A stretch of DNA of 64,000 nucleotides, taken from Trichobilharzia regenti. Taxonomy: Eukaryota; Platyhelminthes; Trematoda; Strigeidida; Schistosomatidae. Positions 34,845-45,108 of the stretch are shown here, piece by piece. The stretch lies in NCBI GenBank assembly GCA_944472135.2, contig OX235270.1, forward strand, positions 52,519,267 to 52,583,266. Direction: 5' to 3'. The position numbers and the translations under genes were made by a program. The first letter of the stretch is position 1. Every line of letters begins with the position of its first letter. Under the pieces are notes generated by a model. It had not been told where the DNA came from. It searched no databases and saw only the letters and a program-made list of their open reading frames with translations.

Positions 34845-34998
34845 GTTGTTGGTGGATGGTGACTAGGAGTGGAATCTGGGATGCGCATTTCATCCTATTT
34901 TGGGTTCATCATCTAGATGTACCTGCATTCCAAAGTGAATGATGTCTCCACCGAGGCTCGAACCCAAAGCGTTACCCACTAGACTACTTGGGCCACGA
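34845..34998 (-). repeat. Smα-like SINE with hammerhead remnant, minus strand
   Basis: A tRNA-like head (GGGTTCGAGCC) is followed by GCAGGTACATC and the hammerhead region at 34,922-34,868. The core reads ATGATGA (C to A), stem II ACCC/GGAT, GAAA intact, and the cleavage triplet GTC changed to ATC. Two catalytic positions are lost, so it should be inactive. Confidence 0.7.
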
Positions 34999-35032
34999 GA
35001 GCCAATTCTTGTGCAACGGGTCATATTAATTA

Positions 35033-35164
35033 TTTAATTCAATTTTAGATTTTCCCGTCGATTGATTGGACCGAAGTGCTCGGTCTCCTCAGGTTGACAT
35101 GTCGGCTATTTGTGCAGATGCTTCGGTCCAATCAATCAACGGGAAAATCTAAAATTGAATTAAA
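35033..35164. repeat. Inverted repeat from two SINE tails
   Basis: Arms 35,033-35,076 and 35,121-35,164 are 44-nt reverse complements with one mismatch, around a 44-nt loop. The arm sequence (TTCGGTCCAATCAATC, then CGGGAAAAT) is the 3' tail of the Smα-like SINEs. It recurs at 35,790 and, worn, near 40,720. Confidence 0.85.
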
Positions 35165-35428
35165 CACTTCAGATAGTGTTGCCTAGTTCATTTACTGAGA
35201 GTTCTGTGTTACCCTTCTTTTCAGGTCGGGCAGTCACCTGACCTCCAGTATCAAGCCATCCAAGGCATCTGTCGATGAAAGTCTTCAGCCTGTTGAAAAC
35301 GCTGATTGTGACGCATGTGCTAAGACTCTACAGAACCCCTGACTTGACACAATCATCTTTGGTACCATGGCGGCCTGCTTAAATCTTGGGCTACCAAAAT
35401 TTCCATCCTACATATTGCATCTATTTCC

Positions 35429-36388
35429 TTGGATTTATTTTGTTTTAGTTATTCAATTATGTATCCAAGTCGGATTACTTACTCTCGCGATTATTTAAAA
35501 TGTTTTCAACCTGTTTATTTACGAGTATATAATAACGTTAAGAAAAAGCATCATGGAGGTTGGCAAAGATCATTAAAGTGTACTCAAATGCATCAGATGA
35601 CTGTTCCTGTGATTATGAGCACAAATTGCAGGTCATTATCGAACAAGATTAACTACTTGCATTCTCTATACAATTGGTGGATGGTGGCTAGCAGTGTATA
35701 CAAATGGTATACAAATCAAATCCCCAGACATCGTCGAAGCATCTGCACAAGAAGCCGACATGTCAACCTGAGACCGAGCACTTCGGTCCAATCAATCGAC
35801 GGGAAAATCAACAATTCAATTCAATACTTGCATTCTCTATTATACTCAAATGTATATTGTAATACTGGTGTAATCACTCTTCAAGAGACTTGGCTCCATG
35901 ATTCATATGACGATAATTTAGTCTCCTTAAGTGGGTTCACAATCTACAGACAAGACCGATGCAGCTCAAAGAAGAAGAGAGGTGGTGGTGTTGCCACTTT
36001 TATTAATTCTCAGTGGTCTACTGCCAACAACGTCTGCTTCAAATTCTCAAATGACAATATTGACTGTATAACTGTAAAATGTCGACCTAAACACTTACCT
36101 AAGTATAGCTTCATTTTTGTCACAAATATCTATATCACACCTTGTTGCAGTCCCTCAGAACTATCTATCTTCGCTGATGAATTCACTATTTTTGCTGCTG
36201 CTTCGTTTGGTAACTCCTTATCTATAGTGACCGGCGACTTCAACTCCAGCGACTGCAGTTTTATTACATTGCTGGGCCATGAAAATGTTGTTAATTTCCC
36301 AACTCGACAAAATACTTCACTTGATTTAGTATTTATAAATGATTCTGGAATATACGAAGCTCGTAAAAGAGCCCCTCTTCAATTCTGA
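35429..36388 (+). pseudogene. LINE endonuclease domain frame (interrupted)
   Basis: This is the AP-endonuclease half of the CR1/jockey-like polyprotein, which nicks the target DNA. Visible motifs are NCRSLSNK near residue 67, LQETWL (the catalytic Glu) near 152, RGGGVA, GDFNS near 269, and the start of the SDH block. The listed first codon is a TTG, and the first in-frame ATG is about ten codons in (near 35,459). A 171-nt in-frame insertion at 35,654-35,824 adds 57 codons after the KINYLHS motif. At about 36,366 the frame shifts, and the natural continuation (EPLFNSDHC) is read in another frame until about 36,455. The two ORFs are therefore halves of one protein separated by a short misread stretch. 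Confidence 0.75.
35654..35840. mobile_element. SINE-derived insertion with 16-nt target duplication
   Basis: TACTTGCATTCTCTAT occurs at 35,654-35,669 and 35,825-35,840. The 155 nt between begins with the reverse complement of the Smα post-hammerhead region (TTGGTGGATGGTGGCTAGCA) and ends with the SINE 3' tail in plus orientation. Such a 5' inversion is what twin priming produces. Confidence 0.8.
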
Positions 36389-36451
36389 TCATTGTATTGT
36401 ACGAGTCTTACCCAAAATTTACGGAAAGTTACACAGTAAAGCCTCTCAAAC

Positions 36452-38431
36452 TTGTCTAAGAAAGTTGTTCACAGATGCTACTCAAATGAGAACGTACATC
36501 ATCTTAGAAACATGCTCAGTGACACAAGATGGGATTTGTTTAATGATGATTCACTTGATGACAATATCTCTAATATTACATCCTATCTGAAATTCTGTTT
36601 TGAAATCTGTTGTCCAAAAGAAACACTATTCGTCAAATTTGACCGTTTCTCCTCGCCTCAACTTAAAAAGCTTCGTAGAGAGAAGGAAAAACTGTATAAG
36701 ATGAAAGATAAAAGTGGTGTAAAAAGAACTAACTTCTTAATTAAGTCTGAAATGCAGAGGTTGAATGTAATATATAACCAGAAATTCATATCCTGCAAAA
36801 ATCCTTCTAATATGTGGAAACTATTTAAGGAAATCACTGGTGGTAAGCAGATAAACAATATTCCATATTCTTTTGATGTATGTACTCTTAACAAATCTTT
36901 TATTTACTCTCCCTCAAATGCCATGCTTCCCAGCATCACTTGTGTTAATAATAGCCCCTTTCCAGGTTTTAACACAAATGATGTTCAAAAGTGCCTCAAG
37001 TCTCTAAACCCTTCCCAGAGCTTAGGTCCCGATTATGTACCTAGTATTATTTTTAAAAAATGTTCTGATATTCTGTGTCACCCTCTTACTGATCTATTTA
37101 ACAAATCTTTTTCCGATAATATTGTGCCTGCCGTTTGGAAGGACATTAAAGTTGTACCCATACCTAAATCATCTACTGGAGCATGTGTCAAATTTAGACC
37201 CATTGCTATTACCTCTCCTTTTTTGAAAACTATGGAGAAATTACTTTTACTTAGTCTTGTACCTTCGCTTAAATCCTTTAATGACCCTAAACAATTTGCC
37301 TATAAGCACAGTAGAAGCACTTTAGATGCAGCTGCCGTCTTATATCATAACATTGCTTCCAGTCTAGACAAGGGGGCTAAATTTGTTCGTTGCGCCTTCC
37401 TAGACTATACATCTGCTTTCGACTCGGTCCCTAGGGACATCTTATTAAATAAACTTGCTGCTAGTCAAACAGAATGTTGGGCTGTTAACTGGTTACATTC
37501 CTATTTCTCAGATAGAAAGCAGTACACCGTATATAAAGGGAAGTCTTCCACTTCATTGCCTACTGAAGCTGGTGTCCCTCAAGGTGCTGTTCTTTCTCCT
37601 TTTCTTTTTTCTTTCTTCTTGCATGACTTGCCTCACTCTGATGAAATAAACTTTGTGAAGTACGCTGATGATTTAACGGTTTCAATGGCTGTTAACTCCC
37701 AGCTAGATTGTACTAAAATAAATAGCTTTCTATCGGAAGTCAGCAAATGGTCTGAGTCTAACGGTCTTAAACTGAATCCTTCTAAGTGTCAAACTGTTGA
37801 TTTCAGCTTAAGATGTAAACGACAGTTAAAAGAAGTCATCGATTCTCATGACACTTGTAAAATTGACGACAATGATATAGGAATCAAATCAGAAATTAAG
37901 TATCTTGGACTCATTCTCTCTTCTGATCTCTCCTGGTCTTCCCATGTCTTAGCAATCTCCAGTAAAATATTCCGCCTGACATTTTACATTAAGAAGTTAA
38001 GACACTCGGGTATAACTCAACCCCTCCTCTTACAGTTCATAAACTCTTGCATCCTACCTATTCTTCTTTATTGTTCACCCTTATTCTTTCCTGGTTTGCT
38101 TAAAAAGGACTATGTCACAATTCGTAGAATACTGAAGACTGTCAGTAGGGTGAGTGGTGTCCCAGTGGACCACATAGTTAACGTCGTTGTCGATAGGCAC
38201 TTGACTTCGTGCAATAAATTTGCTAAAGGGATTTTGTCTGACTTGGAGCATCCGCTTTACCCTCAGCTTTCACCTTGCATCTCCTCAGGTAGAACAAGGA
38301 GTAACTTCAGAAAACTGTATGCTCGCACGTCTAAGTATAAGAATTCTATGATACCATACTTGGCACGTATTTTATGTGATGAAAATAGTGTCAGGCAAGA
38401 ATTAACTAACCTTTTTTCATCTAGTAAATAA
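36452..38431 (+). CDS. LINE reverse transcriptase (CR1/jockey-like)
   Basis: This 659-codon frame begins in the linker after the endonuclease and contains the RT domain. RT blocks are LNPSQSLGPDYVP, FRPIAITSPFLKTMEK, FLDYTSAFD with the first catalytic Asp at residue 318, GVPQGAVLSPFLF, and the Y404-A-D-D407 active site. A C-terminal region with Cys follows. The nominal first codon is a TTG because the true start is in the upstream endonuclease frame, from which it is separated by two compensating small frameshifts. No stop interrupts the RT itself, so this copy was active fairly recently. Frames on the other strand are shadows. Confidence 0.85.
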   Translation: MSKKVVHRCYSNENVHHLRNMLSDTRWDLFNDDSLDDNISNITSYLKFCFEICCPKETLFVKFDRFSSPQLKKLRREKEKLYKMKDKSGVKRTNFLIKSEMQRLNVIYNQKFISCKNPSNMWKLFKEITGGKQINNIPYSFDVCTLNKSFIYSPSNAMLPSITCVNNSPFPGFNTNDVQKCLKSLNPSQSLGPDYVPSIIFKKCSDILCHPLTDLFNKSFSDNIVPAVWKDIKVVPIPKSSTGACVKFRPIAITSPFLKTMEKLLLLSLVPSLKSFNDPKQFAYKHSRSTLDAAAVLYHNIASSLDKGAKFVRCAFLDYTSAFDSVPRDILLNKLAASQTECWAVNWLHSYFSDRKQYTVYKGKSSTSLPTEAGVPQGAVLSPFLFSFFLHDLPHSDEINFVKYADDLTVSMAVNSQLDCTKINSFLSEVSKWSESNGLKLNPSKCQTVDFSLRCKRQLKEVIDSHDTCKIDDNDIGIKSEIKYLGLILSSDLSWSSHVLAISSKIFRLTFYIKKLRHSGITQPLLLQFINSCILPILLYCSPLFFPGLLKKDYVTIRRILKTVSRVSGVPVDHIVNVVVDRHLTSCNKFAKGILSDLEHPLYPQLSPCISSGRTRSNFRKLYARTSKYKNSMIPYLARILCDENSVRQELTNLFSSSK

Positions 38432-38883
38432 ACAATTTCCTCCATCCATCCTTATATACCTTCAAGTTTTACTTTTATTACTTCTATTATATTTATGGTC
38501 CTGTTACTTCTCTGTTTTACTCTCATAATTGCAAACACCAACTTATCTCCATGACGGCTGTAATCTTTGTTTTTCCCCTCACCATATCATGTAAAGAGAA
38601 CATTATATTCAATATTTTTAAACATGTTAGGATTTCTATACCACATTGCCAATACTGTGTGACACAAGCCAACGGCAATTTTCACTTGTTATTATTATTA
38701 CCCTAGCTGTTATCATTATTATTGCTATTTCCATTTTATATGCTGCATGTTTTTGACACTACCTCTATTGTAAATGTGGAAAATTTTCTGTGTGATTAAT
38801 TTTATTTATAATTTGAGGAAATTAGATGCAATATTGTGATTAATGCTGAAAATTCCATTCTGTATCACAAGTACTGTTTTTGG

Positions 38884-38919
38884 AATAAAGTAAATCATTA
38901 TTATTATTATTATTATTAA
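38884..38919 (+). other. LINE poly(A) signal and (ATT)n tail
   Basis: AATAAA at 38,884-38,889 is followed by about seven ATT units. Short-repeat tails of this sort mark LINE 3' ends. Confidence 0.7.
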
Positions 38920-38934
38920 AATTTGGACTTTCTT

Positions 38935-39125
38935 TCCTATGTTGAGTAATGTAGATGTCCGCAATGATATCAGGGTAATAAACGCCTTTCCAGTCCCGAC
39001 TGGCTTTGACGTCCTTATGAGTGCTGCCTTCCTGTAGTTGAAATGGTGCTTCTGAGATAATTAAAGATGGACAACTTCCTTTAGATTTCTCCCATTAATG
39101 GTGACCAAAACCTTTGACTGTAGTT
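38935..39125 (-). mobile_element. RTE (SR2-like) C-terminal fragment
   Basis: It resembles 19,860-19,980 and 44,670-44,790 (CTGGCTTTGAC, then ATTTCTCCCATTAATGGTGA), segments of the decayed RTE family on the minus strand. It is short and heavily worn. Confidence 0.5.
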
Positions 39126-40504
39126 CAAGATGAAGACAACCGGTTAACACGCCTTCAATCTGAATGAAAACAGACAGAAAGAGCGAGTAAGGCCGTCTAC
39201 TGTTTATATTACTTCGATCTGACTAGCAGGCACTAGTGCTTGATGTGAGTGATATACAACTACTCATATTTGTGAACCAGTAGTACACGGCAGACTAAAT
39301 AACCGAAATTTTTGTAGAGATAATCAGTCATAATGTGCTTATCCAATGATAGACTTCGACATATCGCTTCCACTCAATCACTTTAAATAAGATGACCAAC
39401 ACTTTATAAAAGCACTGAACAAGAACTTTTCTCATAGGTGTTTTGACTATTTCGTCACATGAGAAAATTTACAAAAGAATAGTTTCCACCCATTGTTTGT
39501 CATTCAAGCAGACAAAATCATTCAACCCTGTTAAATATTATTTGTTTTGAGATATACTGTGATTTGTGTTCATACACAAATACGCATGAAAAAAATTCTA
39601 AATGGAATTTCCACTACGTAGCTATTTTTAAAGTATTTATAGAATTGTCACAAGAATTAATGATATACATGTGAAATATACTCACTGTACTAACCTTCTA
39701 AAGGTAGTACATAACTGTCATAAGAATATCATAAAACAAATCATGCGAAATGATATGTAACACGAGAAAACAATGTGCTTTTTACTATAAACTCCTTATG
39801 CATGCAAAGGCCCACATGTCCAACCACCCTCGTTTTACAACCACAGAAACAAACCAAATATGACAGAACTCCGTTTAGTTTCCTAATTTAAAAAACAAAG
39901 TGAATAGTTTGTCTCTGTACATTAATAGACACTGTCAAGCTAAACAGGAAAGGTAATTTCGTCGTGCGACTATCTTTTTCGTCTCATGAAACCGAACTGA
40001 ATTAGACTTCAAAACAATGATCAGTGATGAAAACTATTATCTACGAGTTTTTGTATTGTGAAATAAATTACAAATTTCATTGATTCTACGAACAAGGGTA
40101 AGCTTTTGATTTTGCTGCATTACTTTGGGGTAAAACTGAAAATCTAATTACAATTTTGGCTGTTGTAAATAAATAAATAAATAATTGTTTTAGTCCTTAT
40201 CTAAAAGTGGCATGAGAGCACAAAGTTAGCTGAGGTAACAATTAACCAGCAAATAATTCAACTATCCGACAGCTGAATTGACTAATTTGTATTAGAATTT
40301 TCCGACTTATTTTTACACTATACAGTTGAAATAGCTTCTATAGAAGAGTGGAAGTTGCTTGTCAAATAATTATAGTCATCAAACTGATTTTAGGTGGTAT
40401 TCATGAGCAGATTAATACCGCTAGATTCAGTATGTGCGTTCTGGATGACGACGTTCTACTTAGAAAGATTTGAAGACATGAACACTAAACACTAACACAC
40501 TATT
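39126..40504. other. AT-rich spacer
   Basis: Worn repeat similarity to 26,740-26,880 lies in the first 180 nt. Otherwise nothing was recognised. Confidence 0.4.
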
Positions 40505-40775
40505 TGGTGTTTGAAACTATGGGTGCAGGGTTCGAATACCAGTGAAAGTACCATTTCCCATTCATGAAGTAGATGCATTCAGCTGACAAGTCCCAAATAG
40601 GACTAAATGAGCATCCTGGACTCCCCTGTTAGTCTCCATGAATCAAAATAACACTATTTTAATCTTCAAACACCGTCGAAATGTCCGAGTACTGGGAACT
40701 GATATGTCAACAGAGACTGGGCTTTTCGGCTCAATATAATTAATTAATTGACTAACGGGAAATTCAAATTAACCT
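40505..40775 (+). repeat. Smα-like SINE with hammerhead remnant
   Basis: The head has GGTTCGAATACC. The hammerhead region (40,572-40,625) reads CAGCTGACAAG, stem II GTCCCAAATAGGAC, TAAA, GAGCATCCTGGA. Compared with the schistosome hammerhead, CTGATGA is CTGACAA, GAAA is TAAA, and GTC is ATC. The 3' tail (TCGGCTCAATATAATTAATT) is shared with the inverted repeat at 35,033. It is inactive by inspection. Confidence 0.7.
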
Positions 40776-42259
40776 CAATACAAAAGAGATGTTATTTTCT
40801 GAGCTTGAATGAATTATTGACACGGGCTGGGACAAAGGAAGAAATCTGAGATAATGTTAACCATTATTGCAAAAGAGGAAACAAATGTACACGAAGTACG
40901 TAGGAGTAAAAGTTTAAAAAACAACTGGCAGTTACTGAATTCTTCATTCTACAAATATTTAAAAAAGAAAATGAATTCTTTTAGAGTGACTGCAACGCCT
41001 AAAAGGCAATTGAGTAGGAAAGCAAGTGTAAGTGGTGACTACTCTGAACTTATCCATTCTTAGAAGAAATTTGTCGCCTGAGGATGAAGGTCAGACGGTA
41101 AAGAGCAATACAGATCATTCAGAGACGATACGTTCAAACTGACTGATTATTGATGAATCAAAGTGATAATCCACACAAAAGCTGTTACGCTTCTGAAAAC
41201 AAACAAAATAGGACATAGTCGGCGGCCTGCTTGAGAATCACTGGGCTACCGAAAATTTCCATCCATCATAATGCTTAAACTCTTCAGCATTTCTGATTGT
41301 TTTAATCCTTTAACTATATCCGCTTATCACTACATAAACTTGTGCAGTTTTAATTGGCTTCCAACAAAGCGATGTACAGTTGTTGAGGAAAATATATCGT
41401 AGACAACTGGATCTCTCTTCCTATGAAGTAACACTCCGTCAAAAGATAAACTGCAGGTTAGTCTTAGTTGTAGATCCTGTACGAAGAGAAAATATTTCGA
41501 AACTAAATAAGCTGGGAATTTCTTCACTGTGTCTAACATATTTTCGGAAACAAAGCTTCATTATTATTGAAAAAACCCTAACCACCATAGACAAACACGA
41601 AAGGGATAGAAAGAATAACTGCACGAAGGTTAATGAAGCCTTTTAGGATTTAGAAGATGAAAAGGAGCGTGAATATACCTGATCCACACTATGAACGATT
41701 TTCAATAATCAGCTATTGATTCTTAGAGTTTCGAGGATCCAAGCCCCATAATCTACACCCGAATATGTGATTCAAACCAATAGTCAATGACTTTATGGAT
41801 TGGTGCCTAGTTTCGATTTGACTACTCTTAACTCTCTTCCAGTCTAATCCAAATTCAGATAACACTGCTCGTCAAGGCAGCAGCTTGGTGGACAACATAC
41901 CCGAGAAAAGGATGAAACAAGCTGCCAGATATCAAACGAAAATAGCTGACAAAGTGAAATGATTCCCATGAGAGATCTTAGGATAAATTAAAGGTAGTGC
42001 AGGTATGAATACAAATGTAGTGAATACTGCCTGCTTGAAAATAAGAATTTAGAATAGTTTGACAGTATTCAACAGTGGATCATAGCGAATGTCTAAAATT
42101 GTTCTCATTGAAATAAAGCACCTACGACACACAGAGTTGTTTGTAGACAGTGTTTAATCATGATTACTTTTTTTCGATGAAGCACGTACAATTACTTTAG
42201 AAAAAGTTACAAAAAATTTAAGAAAAATATTTAGTGGAACTTAGGAGAATTTATGAAAA
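40776..42259. other. Spacer or 3' part of JIP locus
   Basis: Two open frames (40,855-41,063 and 41,380-41,646, plus strand) show no recognised domain, and I do not call them genes. A piece at 41,213-41,280 resembles the 5' region of the LINE at 35,215. Later JIP exons may lie here but were not recognised. Confidence 0.4.
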
Positions 42260-42263
42260 CTCA

Positions 42264-42683
42264 CATGCTTCTTAGTCCAACAGAATTCTTCCTTCTAGCA
42301 CCTAAAGTATTTGTATGTTCCTTTTGGTGTGGTGGCTGGGAATAGCTATGACTATCAAGTGGAAATGGACCGTAACACTGAGCTTCTGAAGGCAAAACGG
42401 AGGCTAAAGGCACTGCTTGGTCAAAATTAGAAAACAGTTCATTTAAACCAGATTGAACGGCAGAAAAGAAAGATTCAGAGACACTAGGAGACTTTTGGAC
42501 ACACCGTTCATAATTATTATTCATTGATACTTGTTGAAAACGAGAGTCACGTTCTCCTCGAAGCCTCTCCGCTAAACGCACTGCATCTTGTAATTCCAAG
42601 AATCTTTCTTTATAGCTATTACGCTCCGCTATTACGCGTGCCATTTCTCGTTTAGTGAAACAAGCTTCGCCAAATTTGGTCAC
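42264..42683 (-). CDS. JIP3: JIP3/JIP4-like scaffold protein, leucine-zipper exon
   Basis: This exon of a JNK-interacting protein 3/4 (UNC-16/Sunday driver) homologue encodes a scaffold that links JNK kinases and vesicles to kinesin and dynein. The minus-strand frame opens right after the acceptor AATTTAG with GTGACC. It contains FTKREMARVIAERNSYKER, followed by an FLELQDAVRLAERL-like helix. This is the conserved leucine zipper II/RH2-neighbouring block of JIP3/JIP4. It is followed by a less conserved Ser/Gln-rich part containing FFSAVQSG. It ends either at a TGA (42,263-42,261) or at an overlapping donor GTGAGT starting at 42,264. The second would continue toward the missing C-terminal WD40-like half. 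Phase 0 on entry matches the preceding exon's end. Confidence 0.85.
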
Positions 42684-42778
42684 CTAAATTATTTTTCATA
42701 TATACAATAAATACTCAGTAAGGTATAAAAGCATTCAGAATTATTTAAAGCAATATATTAAAGCATAAGTCCGTCTGT

Positions 42779-42975
42779 GCGTCGGTGGCACAGTGGTTAG
42801 GACTCTCGCCGATCATGCACATGGTCCAAGGTTCGACCCCCTGCCGACGCACATCTGATATCTATGGTCGGCCTGTGAAATTTGGGCTACCGATATCACA
42901 TGCTGAAAATTCCATACTTGTACCAAAAATACAGTGTAGAATTAGGCGGCAATCAGTAAAAAAAATAATGATTAC
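42779..42975 (+). repeat. tRNA-derived SINE with intact tRNA-like fold
   Basis: Residues 42,779-42,850 can fold as a tRNA, with acceptor stem GCGTCGG/CCGACGC a perfect 7 bp, A box GCACAGTGGTTAGGAC and B box GGTTCGACC. The tail ends in an A-rich run. A second copy interrupts the LINE at 48,062. No hammerhead was seen. It sits in a JIP intron, antisense to the gene. Sequence from 42,976 to 43,480 is the rest of the intron, in which nothing further was recognised. Confidence 0.75.
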
Positions 42976-43483
42976 CAATGCACGCCAAAAATGACTAAAT
43001 GGTGTTCAAAGCCTCCGCCAAGTAAATCCTATTCACTGCCTTCATCCAGTGGGAGTGAAAGGGTCAACACAAACATCCAGTGCTTACAATCGGACTGGTG
43101 GATATGCTGGTCTACCTAGGAGAGCTGGAAAACCCTGATTCCAAACTTGTACATAGGCTCCAGAATCTCAAAGGATCGAGTGACGTATGACCTTGTTTTG
43201 GTCACGGTAATCATGGGAACGTAGATCCACTGCCTTGTGGGTCAGACTTCAAGTCAAAGCCTCGGCGTATAGCCGCTTAGGTTAACCATGTGCTTCTATC
43301 TGGAGGTCTGAGCAGTATCCTAGTCATCGTACAAACCATGAGATTTCGTAAGGCGCATCTCTTGGTGCCTATAATGTGTCCGGTTTGTTTTAATAGGTGA
43401 TAATACGGCATATCCGCAATATTAAATGCAAAATCGAGTATGATAAAAAGAAGATAAGCAATAATTGGTGAATTGAAACATAC

Positions 43484-43847
43484 TCTTTTCATAGAAATAG
43501 ATGCATCACCATCGTTTTCATTTTTAGTTAAAGTATTCTCTGGCGAAATACTATTTAAGTTATCTAAAGATTTATTACGATGTTTCGATGGATAATTTGT
43601 ATCTTCAATGCAATCTACAGTATTTAAAGTCCAACAAGATTTGGATTGCTGTACTGGTGCCACTGATAGTTTAGATGAATGCCCATCAGCTTCATTGACA
43701 TCTTCGTAAACTTTAAGACGAGCAGTTAAACTCGATATTTGATCACGACATTCATAAACCAAACGTGATAGACGATTAGCTTCAGATTTAATATTGTCTC
43801 GATCCATACGTATGCCATGAACTTCTTGCATTAACAAGGCTTTCTCC
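43484..43847 (-). CDS. JIP3: JIP3/JIP4-like scaffold protein, coiled-coil exon
   Basis: The acceptor AATAATAG precedes G|GAG AAA GCC, and the donor is AAAAGA|GTATGT. The 364-nt exon starts with one base completing a Gly codon, then has 121 whole codons. The peptide EKALLMQEVHGIRMDRDN continues the coiled coil of the previous exon (as in the family's SGEQEVL-type continuation). A second helix follows (NRLSRLVYECRDQISSLTAR) and then a Ser/Asn-rich linker ending SISMKR. Exit phase 0 joins directly to VTKFGEACFTKREMARV in the next exon. The linker is longer and less conserved than in vertebrates. The nominal TTG start of the frame is simply inside the exon. Confidence 0.85.
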
Positions 43848-44399
43848 CTATTATATTTAAAAATACAGTGTTCAATGAAGCATAGTTCCTAACATGGATA
43901 ATAATCACACATTAAAACTAGACATAATATTAAAACAAAAAATACCGAACCATTCATTTTCAACACGCGTGATAGTTGAAATGAATCAGTCCTAATTCGG
44001 AGTATTTCCCATCTTAAATATTCTTTAACTATGGAATTTGTCAACACTTCTTTTACCAATAAATAAGCCTACGATTCTTCACTATTTGCCAGCATATATT
44101 ATTATTACTGTTATTCATTCCTTGCGTTATGAGTGAAATATAAGAATTCAGCATCACATCTACATTTCGCTCGACCTTCAGACATCACTTTCGACTGGCT
44201 CCACATGACCATATACAGACTTTTACTTCCTCTTTACATGATCTCCCCCATGCGATCATCGGAGGCCCAACAAGTCGGTTTCCATTCATCTTTCAGTCGA
44301 GAGTCTCCCTGACGTGTGATTTCAGTCAACAGTCTATTAAGCGTAGTTCTAATCCATCTATATTTCCCTCCGCATATATATTGGGTAATAGAATATTAG
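43848..44399. other. JIP intron sequence
   Basis: This is the part of the intron between the exons at 43,847 and 45,483. Nothing else was recognised. Confidence 0.5.
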
Positions 44400-45048
44400 T
44401 TTGTTCCCTGACTGACAGAGCTCCTTGTTACTTTTCCTTTCCTGCCTGTAGGCTGATCTTCAGTATCGAAGTGGTGAAGGTAGCTATTGATGGAAGTCTG
44501 CTAGAAAGCCTATTGGAAATGCTTTTGTGACGCAAGCCCTACGTCTCTCATTGATATATAGTGCACTGACTTGACGCATTAAGCTTGGAAATTTGGACCT
44601 ACCTTACTATACTGAGTAAGGTAGGTCTCCACACCGGTTTCAGAATAGCGAACGCTTGTTCGAATTTCCCAATTCTGGCTGACTTCGACATATTCATCCT
44701 GCAGTTGAAAAAATGGTTCTGACATTAGTGAAAAGAGACAACTTCCTTCAGATTTCTCCCATTGATGGTGATTAGCGTGTGCTGTAGTAGGTCATGTATC
44801 TTCGCCAACCATATTTTCTCTTTCTTCACCTAAAGTCCTGCCTTTATTGTCTCATCTACCAAGTCGTTGATTTTCGGTGGTATGTCTTTGAATTTGTGCG
44901 ATACGAGAAATAAATTCTCAGTGAATTCGGTAGCCTTTTGGTAGATCCAACATATATCCGACTTCGTATTCTTCGCTGTCACCTATATGATGCAGTCCAC
45001 CACAATCGAGTAGATCATCAGCGACAGTAGACAACTGCGTCTTGGCGT

Positions 45049-45050
<2 letters not shown>
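44400..45050 (-). mobile_element. RTE-type fragment and related repeat in JIP intron
   Basis: 44,455-44,600 resembles the 5' segment of the LINE at 35,215 (GATCTTCAGTATC, GTGACGCA, TTGACGCA). 44,640-45,050 resembles the decayed RTE family on the minus strand (same order as 19,860-20,230, with CCACCACAATCGAGTAGATC corresponding to the RT region). It is heavily worn. Confidence 0.55.

Positions 45051-45105
<55 letters not shown>
45051..45105. repeat. (TA)n microsatellite
   Basis: About 27 uninterrupted TA units occur directly at the end of the RTE fragment. Such tracts are hypervariable in length. Confidence 0.95.

Positions 45106-45108
<3 letters not shown>

Larger units (their letters stand above)
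35215..38919 (+). mobile_element. CR1/jockey-like LINE, nearly intact
   Basis: A putative 5' region (35,215-35,428) precedes an endonuclease frame (35,429-36,388), an RT frame (36,452-38,431), and a 3' UTR with AATAAA at 38,884 and an (ATT)n tail ending at 38,919. The 5' segment has relatives at 41,213-41,280 and 44,455-44,600. The RT block spacing and the VPQGAVLSPFLF motif point to the CR1/jockey side of the LINEs rather than RTE. It is damaged only by a SINE-derived insertion and a pair of small frameshifts. Confidence 0.8.

Noticed and set aside
36339..36590. Separate 84-codon frame
   Set aside because: It is the misregistered stretch between the two halves of the CR1/jockey-like LINE ORF, not a gene of its own.
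40855..41646. Two plus-strand frames of 69 and 88 codons
   Set aside because: Lys/Arg-rich but without a recognisable domain or clear splice sites, and near repeat sequence. Not enough for a gene call.
42779..42850. Possible genuine tRNA gene
   Set aside because: It folds like a tRNA, but a second copy with the same 3' flank sits inside a LINE at 48,062, and an A-rich tail follows both. It is a SINE head.
45051..45105. (TA)n as a DNA transposon target or origin
   Set aside because: A simple microsatellite next to a LINE fragment. Nothing else suggests a special role.
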